Below are positions 1 to 7,834 of a stretch of DNA of 64,000 nucleotides, piece by piece. Position 1 is the stretch's first letter; the number at the start of each line of letters is the position of its first letter. The translations under genes and the position numbers were made by a program. The DNA is from Sphingomonas zeae (GTDB lineage: Bacteria > Pseudomonadota > Alphaproteobacteria > Sphingomonadales > Sphingomonadaceae), in contig NZ_JACIFA010000001.1 in assembly GCF_014197135.1 (NCBI RefSeq), forward strand, positions 62,001-126,000, written 5' to 3'. Under the pieces are notes generated by a model. It was not told where the DNA came from. It saw nothing but the letters and a program-made list of their open reading frames with translations, and searched no databases.

Positions 1-731
1 CGATAGCGCCCGCCCGCGCCCAGCAGCGGCAGGACGAGGTGATCGATCAGCCGCTGGTCGAACCGATCGCCCGCAATGCCGACACCCGCATGGCCCAACG
101 GTTCGCAACGGCGCGCGGCGCCGGGTGCGGCGATGCGCACCACGGAAAAGTCGCTGGTGCCGCCGCCGAAATCCGCGACCAGCACGGTCGCGGGTTCGGT
201 GATCCGCGAGGCGTAGCTGAACGCCGCGCCCAGCGGTTCGTAGACATAGTGAATCTCCGCGCCCAGCCGCGCGAACATCGCGTCATAGCGCTGACGCGCC
301 AGGGCTTCGTCGGGCCGGTGTCCGGCATATTCGACCGGCCGCCCGATGACGATCCGAGCCGCCTTGCCGTCGAGCGCGCCATCGCTGCGCGCGGCCATCC
401 GGTCGAGGAACAGGCGGCCCAGTTCCTCGAAGCGATAGCGTTTGTCGAAGACGGTGGCGTGCTCGAACACGGGAGAGGCGGCGACCGACTTGAACGACTG
501 GATGAACCGGCTGCCAGCTGGGAAATCGAGATATTCGGCGATCGCCCAGGGGCCGGCCTCGACCTCGATCCCGTCATCCTCCCAGAAGCAGAGCGCCGAG
601 CGGAAAACGGGGTCTTCGCCCTGCGGGCTTTTGAGGGGGACGAGGTGCGACTCTCCGCCTGCGGCGCTGGCGACGACCGAGTTGGTGGTGCCGAAGTCGA
701 TGCCAAGAATGGGGCGCAGGGAGTCGGTCAT
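1..731 (-). CDS. Hsp70-family protein (DnaK/YegD-like), 3' end beyond window
   Basis: Read on the minus strand from the ATG at 729-731, the frame stays open to the window edge. The protein opens with MTDSLRPILGIDFGTTNSVV, the phosphate-1 loop of the Hsp70/actin ATPase fold, and carries the phosphate-2 motif VADFGGGTSDFS about 170 residues in. Residues around 95-150 (DGKAARIVIGRPVEYAG) resemble YegD-type Hsp70 relatives more than DnaK itself, because the DnaK substrate-domain region is not reached. The likely role is an ATP-dependent chaperone-like cytosolic protein; the client is unknown. It lies 119 bp downstream of the helicase gene on the same strand. The C-terminus is missing, so total length and subfamily cannot be fixed. 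Confidence 0.85.
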   Translation of the reverse strand, partial: MTDSLRPILGIDFGTTNSVVASAAGGESHLVPLKSPQGEDPVFRSALCFWEDDGIEVEAGPWAIAEYLDFPAGSRFIQSFKSVAASPVFEHATVFDKRYRFEELGRLFLDRMAARSDGALDGKAARIVIGRPVEYAGHRPDEALARQRYDAMFARLGAEIHYVYEPLGAAFSYASRITEPATVLVADFGGGTSDFSVVRIAAPGAARRCEPLGHAGVGIAGDRFDQRLIDHLVLPLLGAGGRY

Positions 732-850
732 GCGGCGTCCGCTACACGATGTTATGCGTCAGGATAGGGCTTTTGTTCCTGTGAAAGGACAAAGGCAATT
801 CATGCGTTTCCCCTCCTGCGAGCCGGAGAGGGGCAAGGAATTCCTTCACA

Positions 851-3262
851 TCACGCCTCCATAGCCTCCGCCGCCAGTGCCTCCGCCTCGATCAACAGGT
901 CGTCGTCCGCGCTTCCCGTCGCCACCTTCTCGCGTCCGATCAGCACCAGCACCGGCACGGCGAGCGGGCTCACGCGCTCCAGATCGACATGCAGCATCGT
1001 GCCGCCCGCCCGGTCGAGCAGATTCGCCAGCCGCCCCACATCGGTCATCCGCGCGCGTGCATCGTCCCACGCCGCCTGAAGCAGCAGATGACCGGGCTCA
1101 TATTTGCGCAACACGTCGTAGATCAGGTCGGTCGAAAACGTGACCTGCCGCCCGGTCTTGCGCTTGCCGGGATGCTGGCGGTCGACCAGCCCGCCGATCA
1201 CCGCCACCTCGCGAAAGGCGCGCTTCAGGAGGTGCGATTGCTGCACCCAGTCGACGAACTCGTTTTCGAGGATGTCGGGGGAGAACAGGCTGGCCGGGTC
1301 GGTCACCTTCTCCAGCCCGTAACAGGCCAGCGCATAGTCGCTGGCCACGAAGCCCAGCGGTTTCAACCCTTGCGCCTCCATCCGCCGGGTGATGAGCATC
1401 CCCAGCGATTGATGCGCGTTCCACCCCTCGAAGCTGTAGGCGACCATGTAATGCCGCCCCTCGCGCGGGAAGGTCTCGACCAGCAACTGGCCAGGGCGGG
1501 GCAGCACCGAGCGGCGGTCCTGCATCTCCAGCCAGTCATGCACGTCCGCCGGAAAGCGATCCCATTCCTGTCGGTCGGACAGGAATGCGCGGACTCGGTC
1601 GGCAAGGCTGGTCGACAGCGGCAGCCGGCTGCCGCCATAGGTCGGGATGCGCGCGGGGCGGCTGGTGGCGCGCACGATCAGATCCTCGCCGTCGATCGAT
1701 TCCACCTCCAGGCTCAAACCGGCGAAGAAGAAGGTGTCGCCCGGCGCGAGCGTCGCGGCGAATCCCTCCTCGACGCGGCCCAATTGGCGGCCGTTGCGGA
1801 AGCGGACCTTCAGCATCGTCGCTTCCACGATGATCCCGGCGTTCAGGCGATGTTGCGCGATGAATTGCGGATGGGTGACGCGCCACGTTCCGTCCGCCTG
1901 CTGGACCAGCCGCTTGAACCGGTCATAGGCACGAAGCGCATAGCCGCCATCCGCGATGAAGCGCAGCACCCGGTCGAACGTTTCGTCGTCCAGCGCCGAA
2001 TACGGCATGGCCGAGCGGATTTCATCCAGCAGCGCACCCTGCTCGAACGGCGCGGCACAGGCGCAGGCCATGACATGCTGCGCCAGCACGTCGAGTGCGC
2101 CGGGGCGGAACAGGTCGGGGTCGAGCTCGCCCGCCTCCACCGCGTCGAGTGCGGCGCGCGCTTCCAGATATTCGAAGCGGTTGCCGGGGACCAGGATAGC
2201 GCGACTCGATTCGTCCAGCCGGTGATTGGCGCGCCCGATCCGCTGGAGCAGTCGCGAAGAGCCCTTGGGTGCGCCCATCTGGATCACGCAATCGACATCG
2301 CCCCAGTCGACCCCCAGGTCCAGGCTGGCGGTAGCGACCAGCGCGCGGAGCTTGCCGTCCGCCATAGCCGCTTCGACCTTCTGCCTCGCCTCCAAGGACA
2401 GTGAGCCGTGATGGACGCCGATCGGCAGGCTCTTGTCATTGGCCTTCCACAGATCCTGGAAGATCAGTTCGGCCAGGCTGCGGGTGTTGCAGAACAGGAT
2501 GGTCGTCCGGTTCGCCTCGATCACCCGCATGACCTGCGCGGCGGCATAGCGGCCCGAATGGCCTGCCCAGGGGATGCGGTCCTCGGGCAGCAGGATCGTG
2601 ATGTCCGGCGGCGCGCCGGGCTCGCCGGTGACGAGGCCGACCGCATCGATGTCGCCATCAGGCGCCAGCCAGGCGCGGTAGCCGTCGGGGTCCGCCACCG
2701 TCGCCGACAGCGCGACGCGGCGTAACAAGGGGGACAGACGCTGCAATCGCGCCATGCACAGGGACAACAGGTCGCCGCGCTTGCCGGTGGCGAAGGCATG
2801 GACCTCATCGACGACGATCGTCTTGAGGCTGGCGAACATCGTTTCGGCATCCGGGTAGCTGAGCAACAGCGACAGCGATTCGGGCGTGGTCAGCAGGATC
2901 TGCGGCGGCTTGACCCGCTGTCGTGCCTTCTTGTCCGACGAGGTGTCGCCGGTCCGCGTCTCGACCCTTATGTCGAGCCCCATCTCCTCGATCGGCGTGA
3001 CGAGGTTGCGGCGGATGTCGACCGCCAGCGCCTTGAGCGGCGACACGTACAGCGTGTGCAGCCCTTCGGACGGCTGCTCGATCAACTCGGTCAGCGTCGG
3101 CAGGAACCCCGCGAGCGTCTTGCCCGCGCCCGTCGTCGCGACCAGCAGCGCGTGCCGCCCGGCGCGTGCTTCGTCCAGCATAGCCAATTGGTGCGTGCGC
3201 GGATGCCAGCCCTTGGCGGCGAACCATTCGGTCAAAGCGGGGGGAAGGGAACCGGGGGGCAT
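851..3262 (-). CDS. Ligase-associated DNA damage response DEXH box helicase (Lhr-like)
   Basis: About 803 residues. The RecA-like pair of a superfamily 2 helicase is clear: Walker A TTGAGKTLAGF, Walker B/DEXH IVVDEVHAFATGKRGD, motif III ALSATV, motif V TASLDLGVDWGDVDCVIQ and motif VI QRIGRANHR, followed by the winged-helix and C-terminal region of Lhr-type helicases. Members of this subfamily are found with an ATP-dependent DNA ligase, an exonuclease and a phosphoesterase and are thought to act in end repair. The first ATG is at 3260-3262; a TTG nine codons upstream (3289) also stays open. The matching exonuclease gene diverges from it 16 bp away. The ligase and phosphoesterase are not in the window. 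Confidence 0.9.
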   Translation of the reverse strand: MPPGSLPPALTEWFAAKGWHPRTHQLAMLDEARAGRHALLVATTGAGKTLAGFLPTLTELIEQPSEGLHTLYVSPLKALAVDIRRNLVTPIEEMGLDIRVETRTGDTSSDKKARQRVKPPQILLTTPESLSLLLSYPDAETMFASLKTIVVDEVHAFATGKRGDLLSLCMARLQRLSPLLRRVALSATVADPDGYRAWLAPDGDIDAVGLVTGEPGAPPDITILLPEDRIPWAGHSGRYAAAQVMRVIEANRTTILFCNTRSLAELIFQDLWKANDKSLPIGVHHGSLSLEARQKVEAAMADGKLRALVATASLDLGVDWGDVDCVIQMGAPKGSSRLLQRIGRANHRLDESSRAILVPGNRFEYLEARAALDAVEAGELDPDLFRPGALDVLAQHVMACACAAPFEQGALLDEIRSAMPYSALDDETFDRVLRFIADGGYALRAYDRFKRLVQQADGTWRVTHPQFIAQHRLNAGIIVEATMLKVRFRNGRQLGRVEEGFAATLAPGDTFFFAGLSLEVESIDGEDLIVRATSRPARIPTYGGSRLPLSTSLADRVRAFLSDRQEWDRFPADVHDWLEMQDRRSVLPRPGQLLVETFPREGRHYMVAYSFEGWNAHQSLGMLITRRMEAQGLKPLGFVASDYALACYGLEKVTDPASLFSPDILENEFVDWVQQSHLLKRAFREVAVIGGLVDRQHPGKRKTGRQVTFSTDLIYDVLRKYEPGHLLLQAAWDDARARMTDVGRLANLLDRAGGTMLHVDLERVSPLAVPVLVLIGREKVATGSADDDLLIEAEALAAEAMEA

Positions 3263-3278
3263 CCCGAAGGATATAGGT

Positions 3279-4280
3279 ATGATGGTCAAGCTCGGCGACT
3301 GGATACAGCCCCATAAACACGGGATTTACGTGGCCCCCGCCGATGTGTGGGTCGATCCGTCCGAACCGGAGGCCAAGGCGCTGGTGACGCACGGTCATGC
3401 CGATCATGCGCGCGGCGGCCACGGCACGGTCTGGGCAACGCCGGAGACGCTGGCGATCATGGCGGCGCGCTACGGCCCGCAGAACGGCATCGCCGTCGGT
3501 TACGGCGAGACGATCCGGCTGGGCGAGGTGGATGTGAGTTTCGTCCCCGCCGGGCATGTGCTGGGATCGGCACAGATCGTGCTCGATTATCGCGGCGAGC
3601 GGGTGGTGGTGTCGGGCGATTACAAGCGCCGCGCCGACCCGACCTGCGCGCCGTTCGAGCCGGTCCCTTGCGACGTGTTCGTCACCGAGGCGACCTTTGC
3701 GCTCCCCGTCTTTCGCCACCCCGAAACGGGTGACGAGATCGACAAGCTGATCGCCCGGCTGCACGCCAATCCGACGCGCTGCGTGCTGGTCGGCGCCTAT
3801 GCGCTGGGCAAGGCGCAGCGGGTCATCGCGGAATTGCGCGTGCGGGGGCATGAGGCGCCCATCTATCTCCACGGCGCACTGGCGCGGCTATGCGCGCTCT
3901 ATCAGGAACTGGGCGTCGATCTGGGCGCGTTGCGCATGGTGGCGGACACGCCCAAGGCGGAGATGGCGGGGCATGTCGTGCTCTGCCCGCCCGGCGCGCT
4001 CAACGATCGCTGGTCGCGGCGGTTGCCGGAGCCCATCACCGCGATGGCGAGCGGCTGGATGCGGGTGCGTCAGCGCGCGCGGCAGAAGAATGTCGAGCTG
4101 CCGCTGATCCTGTCCGACCATGCCGATTGGGACGAACTGACCCAGACGCTGACCGAAATCGCCCCACGCGAGGTGTGGGTGACGCATGGGCGCGAGGAGG
4201 CATTGGTCCATTGGTGCGAGACGCGGCAGATGAAGGCGCGGGCCTTGGCGCTGGTGGGGTTTGAGGATGAGGATGATTGA
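3279..4280 (+). CDS. Ligase-associated DNA damage response exonuclease (metallo-beta-lactamase fold)
   Basis: About 333 residues. It has the metal-binding HGHADH signature (VTHGHADHARGGHG) near residue 40, a second HVLGSAQ motif, the acidic residue in VSGDYKRRADP, and the C-terminal LSDHADWDEL motif. Together these mark the beta-CASP/MBL nuclease type called ligase-associated exonuclease, which should trim DNA ends before ligation. Start choice: ATG at 3279 with GAAGG eight bases upstream; a second ATG follows at 3282. The open frame extends further upstream but only antisense to the helicase. It converges with opgH, leaving 23 bp between stop codons. Confidence 0.9.
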   Translation: MMVKLGDWIQPHKHGIYVAPADVWVDPSEPEAKALVTHGHADHARGGHGTVWATPETLAIMAARYGPQNGIAVGYGETIRLGEVDVSFVPAGHVLGSAQIVLDYRGERVVVSGDYKRRADPTCAPFEPVPCDVFVTEATFALPVFRHPETGDEIDKLIARLHANPTRCVLVGAYALGKAQRVIAELRVRGHEAPIYLHGALARLCALYQELGVDLGALRMVADTPKAEMAGHVVLCPPGALNDRWSRRLPEPITAMASGWMRVRQRARQKNVELPLILSDHADWDELTQTLTEIAPREVWVTHGREEALVHWCETRQMKARALALVGFEDEDD

Positions 4281-4303
4281 TTCCCTTGGCCCAGGTCCAA
4301 CCC

Positions 4304-6103
4304 TCACGCCAAAGCCATAGGCCGAACCGGCTCCGCCACCTCCGACCCCGGCACCGCGAACACGCCCTTTTTCGCCAGCCGCTCCCCAGGCCGCACCTTG
4401 GCCGTCTCCATCGCCAGCCAGGTCGACAGCAACAGACCCAGCGTCACCGGCGACAGCCAGGCCCCCAGCATCGGGTTCAGGAACGACACGAACACCAACA
4501 CCACGCCGATCCCCAGATGCCAGCGATAGCGCGGCATCGCGTCCGCCGCGGCCAGCCCGTCGCGCACCCGGCTCTGGGGGTTCCAGCCCGATGGTTTGCC
4601 GCGCAGGATGTTGATGAGATCGATCGTCTGGGTCAGCGCAATGGCGGGCGCGGTGAGGATCGACAGCGGTACGTCAAGCGCGACCGAGCTGAAAATTCCC
4701 GACACCCCGCCATAGCTGGCCCGACGTTCCCGGTCCGCCATCGCCCAGATGATACTGAGGATCTTCGGTCCGAACAGCAGGACCAGCGTCACTGCCAGCA
4801 CCCGGGCCGAGGTAACAGCGCGCACCGTCGCCGCATCGTCGGACAGGCTCTGCGCGATCGAGGTGGCGATCAGGATCAGCCAAGCGGGCGACATCAGATA
4901 GGCGAGCGCGCCGATGAACAGCTGCAACCGGCTGATCCAGTGGAAACCGCTCGACCCCAGCAGCTTGAGGTGCTGAGTGTTGCCCTGCGCCCAGCGGCGG
5001 TCGCGCACCGCCTGGTCGATCAGGGTGGGTGGAAACTCCTCGAAACTGTCCTCGACCATCAGCATGTGCAGCCGCCAGCCGCGCCGCCGCAGCAGCGCCG
5101 CCTCGACCATGTCGTGGCTCATGATCGTACCTCCGAACGGAGGGCGCCCGGGCAGGTCGGGCAGCCCGCAGCTCTCGGCAAAGGCGCGGATGCGGATCAG
5201 CGCGTTATGCCCCCAGAAGGTCGATTCGGACCCCGACCACCAGACGAGGCCGGCCGTCGAGATCGGCCCGTAAAAGCGGCTGGCGAACTGCATCCAGCGC
5301 TGGAACAGGGTCGTCGCGCCGATGATCATCGGCACCGTCTGGAGGAGCGCGATCGAGGGGCGCTGCTCCATGATCTGCGCCATGCCCACGATCGTGTCGC
5401 CGCCCATCAGGCTGTCGGCGTCGAGCATCAGCATGAAGTCGTATCCGCCGCCATGGTTGCGGATCCACTCGGCGACATTGCCGGGTTTCCGCCCGACATT
5501 CTCGGTCCGGCGGCGATAGTAGAGCGGCACGCGTAGGCGGGGTGCCAGGCGTTCCCAGGCGGCGCGCTCCTCCACTTCGGCGGCTTCGCCGGAGTCGGAG
5601 AGGACGAAAAAGGCGAATTGCCCGGCGGCCCCTGCCCGGTCGATCATCGTCGCCATGCGCGCGATCCGATCGAAGACGGCGTCGACATCCTCATTATGCA
5701 CCGGCACCAGCACCGCCGTCCTGGCGGTCGGCGGCGCGCTGCCGCGCGGGGCGGGGGTGATACCGGGATGCGCGCGCGAGATCAGCAGGATGAAGCCGAT
5801 CGCCGCCGTCACGAAGCCGAAGGAAATCCAGGCGAACAGCGGGAAGAACAGCAGCAGCAACAGCCCGTCGAGCAGGCTGAACCCGTCGCTGAGCAACGCT
5901 TCCTTGACTGAGGCGGAGGCGGCGGTCGCCAGCAGCCCGGTCAGCAGCACCAGCAGCAGGCGGCGCGTCAAAATGTCGTCGGGCGACAGGTTGATGCCCT
6001 CACGCGGCTCGGGTGCATTGTGCGGCGGCGGCGGGCCGTCGAACCGCTGGGTGGGCATCTCCAGCGGGGCGGGCGGCGGCATCACCATGGGCAGGTCGTT
6101 CAT
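4304..6103 (-). CDS. opgH: Glucans biosynthesis glucosyltransferase OpgH (MdoH)
   Basis: About 599 residues, an inner-membrane family 2 glycosyltransferase that polymerises UDP-glucose into the backbone of osmoregulated periplasmic glucans. Visible motifs are AVLVPVHNEDVDAVF at the start of the catalytic domain, MLMLDADSLMGGD, TFWGHNALIR, SHDMVEAALLRRRGW and RDRRWAQGNTQHL, the last being the QxxRW-type end of processive transferases. Two hydrophobic segments precede the catalytic domain and several follow it. The true start is the ATG at 6101-6103, which overlaps the opgG stop (ATGA); a longer frame upstream is only antisense noise. Shorter than the ~850-residue enterobacterial protein, missing most of the N-terminal cytosolic extension. 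Confidence 0.93.
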   Translation of the reverse strand: MNDLPMVMPPPAPLEMPTQRFDGPPPPHNAPEPREGINLSPDDILTRRLLLVLLTGLLATAASASVKEALLSDGFSLLDGLLLLLFFPLFAWISFGFVTAAIGFILLISRAHPGITPAPRGSAPPTARTAVLVPVHNEDVDAVFDRIARMATMIDRAGAAGQFAFFVLSDSGEAAEVEERAAWERLAPRLRVPLYYRRRTENVGRKPGNVAEWIRNHGGGYDFMLMLDADSLMGGDTIVGMAQIMEQRPSIALLQTVPMIIGATTLFQRWMQFASRFYGPISTAGLVWWSGSESTFWGHNALIRIRAFAESCGLPDLPGRPPFGGTIMSHDMVEAALLRRRGWRLHMLMVEDSFEEFPPTLIDQAVRDRRWAQGNTQHLKLLGSSGFHWISRLQLFIGALAYLMSPAWLILIATSIAQSLSDDAATVRAVTSARVLAVTLVLLFGPKILSIIWAMADRERRASYGGVSGIFSSVALDVPLSILTAPAIALTQTIDLINILRGKPSGWNPQSRVRDGLAAADAMPRYRWHLGIGVVLVFVSFLNPMLGAWLSPVTLGLLLSTWLAMETAKVRPGERLAKKGVFAVPGSEVAEPVRPMALA

Positions 6104-7623
6104 GGCAGGAAGACCGGCATCAACACCGTCTCGCTCAGCGCCTTTGCGTTCTGCTTCAGATACAAGCGGACGTCGGCCGGGCCGTTCGCTTCCGGCGCGA
6201 TATCGGCGGTCACGCGCCAGCGGTTCGACTGGCCGACCACCGGATAGGCGGCCTGGGCCAGCAGCTTGCCGCGCGTCACCGCGATGTCGGCGGTCACGCC
6301 GCTCTGCCGGTCGAGTCCCGCGAGGGCCGGGCCGACGAAATCGACGACCAGCTTGCGCGCGCCGGGCGTCGGCTCGGCGCCCGGCCGACCGGCATCGCCC
6401 GTCCAGCTGTCGACCGCATGGGCGATCGCGGGCACGACGGTCGGGTCGGTCGAACCCCAGCTCAGCCGATAGTCGAACTGCCGCTTCTGCCCGGCCTTGG
6501 GCGCGTCGGCGGGATTCCAGAAGGCGACGATATTGTCGACCGTCTCGCTCGCGGTGGGAAAGGCATAGAGCATCACCTGTCCGCGCCCCCAATCGCCTTG
6601 CGGCTGTACCCACAGGTTCGCGCGGCGGTCGTAAAAGGCACCGTCATCCTGATAATGGTCGAAGTCGCGGTCGCGCTGGAGCAGGCCGAAGCCGCGCGGA
6701 TTGCTATCGACGAAGCTGTCGAGCGTGGGACGCGGCGGATTGACCAGCGGCCGCCACAGCCGCTCGCCGGAGCCGGTCTGCAGCGCGAGGCCATCCGAAT
6801 CGTGAATCTCGGGCCGCCAGTCACGAGCCGCGGAGCGGTTGCCCTCGCCATACCAGAACATGCTGGTCGCGGGCGCGATGCCCAGCCGTTCGACATCGCG
6901 ACGGAAGAACAGGACGGCGGAGATTCGCTGCTCGACGCCGCCAGCGCCCCTTTGCGACTCGATCCGGTACGCGCCGCTGACGCTCGGCCCGTCGAGCAGC
7001 GCATAGACGGTATAGTCTTGCGTACCCGCCCGCTCGATCCAGAAGTCGGTGAAGGCGGGAAACTCCTCGCGTCCGTCGATGCCGGTGTCGATGGCGATGC
7101 CCCGCGCCGACAGGCCATATTGGTCCTGTGCCCCGGCGGTGCGAAAATAGGAGGCGCCCTGAAAGGCCAGCCAGTCGCTCTTGCCGTCCGCCGTCATCGC
7201 GCGGAACCCGGCGATGCCCAGCGGCGGCGCATGACCCGCCTCGGCGGTGAACAGCGAGGCAGAGAAGGGGACGGCGCGGGCCTGGCCGTTCTCGACGATA
7301 TGGATGCCGACCGGGCTGGGGGCATAGCGGCCCAGGGGGAACAGGCGGATGCCGCCAAGCAGCGTCCGGTCGTCGCGGTAGCGGATGGTGCCGACCGCGT
7401 CGTAACCGATCGCTTCTGCCGCCGCGACCTTGGCCTGCGGCCGATAGGGCTGCCGCGCCAGCGCTTCGGCCTCTGCTTGCAGGGCGGCCCAGGAAAAGGG
7501 CTTGGGCGCGCCGAGCTTCACCCCACCGGTTGATCCTTGCGCGGCGACACGCGCGGCCGCCATCGGGCTCAGCCCCAGAACGGCAAGCGCCGCGACCAGT
7601 TCTCGACGATTGGCCTGCATCAT
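6100..7623 (-). CDS. Periplasmic glucan biosynthesis protein OpgG/OpgD
   Basis: About 507 residues, an MdoG-family protein acting in the periplasm on the glucan backbone made by OpgH. Motifs such as FPLGRYAPSPVGIHIVENG, SYFRTAGAQDQYGLSARG and FFRRDVERLGIAPATSMFWY are typical. The N-terminus has NRRELVAALAVLGLS, a twin-arginine-like pair before a hydrophobic stretch ending in ARVAAQG, so Tat export (as for OpgD) is plausible. The start is the ATG at 7621-7623, preceded by GGGAGAAG. It is the first gene of a two-gene operon and its TGA overlaps the opgH ATG. OpgG and OpgD cannot be told apart with confidence. Confidence 0.92.
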   Translation of the reverse strand: MMQANRRELVAALAVLGLSPMAAARVAAQGSTGGVKLGAPKPFSWAALQAEAEALARQPYRPQAKVAAAEAIGYDAVGTIRYRDDRTLLGGIRLFPLGRYAPSPVGIHIVENGQARAVPFSASLFTAEAGHAPPLGIAGFRAMTADGKSDWLAFQGASYFRTAGAQDQYGLSARGIAIDTGIDGREEFPAFTDFWIERAGTQDYTVYALLDGPSVSGAYRIESQRGAGGVEQRISAVLFFRRDVERLGIAPATSMFWYGEGNRSAARDWRPEIHDSDGLALQTGSGERLWRPLVNPPRPTLDSFVDSNPRGFGLLQRDRDFDHYQDDGAFYDRRANLWVQPQGDWGRGQVMLYAFPTASETVDNIVAFWNPADAPKAGQKRQFDYRLSWGSTDPTVVPAIAHAVDSWTGDAGRPGAEPTPGARKLVVDFVGPALAGLDRQSGVTADIAVTRGKLLAQAAYPVVGQSNRWRVTADIAPEANGPADVRLYLKQNAKALSETVLMPVFLP

Positions 7624-7749
7624 CGGTTCAGCTTCTCCCGAAACGGCCCGGAACGGAACGCGCATGACGGCTGCGCGAGGTTCGGCCGGTTGTGCAACGC
7701 AGCGTGCGACGATCGGTTGCCGAGGCGCGATTAGCTGGACGATCTACCG

Positions 7750-7834
7750 CGCCTTCTAATACCGTATATTATATTTGACTAAGGAGGACTTTTTCGTCAG
7801 AAGAAACATAATAAAATCAATTGGGGGCGATTTC
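7750..7834 (+). promoter_or_regulatory. AT-rich leader/promoter region of the TonB-dependent receptor
   Basis: A sharply AT-rich stretch (7757-7776, including TATATTATATTTG) stands out between two GC-rich genes and is the likely promoter region. A perfect AAGGAGG at 7781-7787 lies about 47 bases before the chosen ATG and has no in-range ATG, GTG or TTG after it, so it does not obviously serve the receptor. The receptor ATG at 7835 is preceded by a GGGGGCG stretch instead. Confidence 0.4.

Noticed and set aside
5618..7533. Plus-strand frames across opgH/opgG
   Set aside because: Antisense shadows of the certain opgG-opgH pair.
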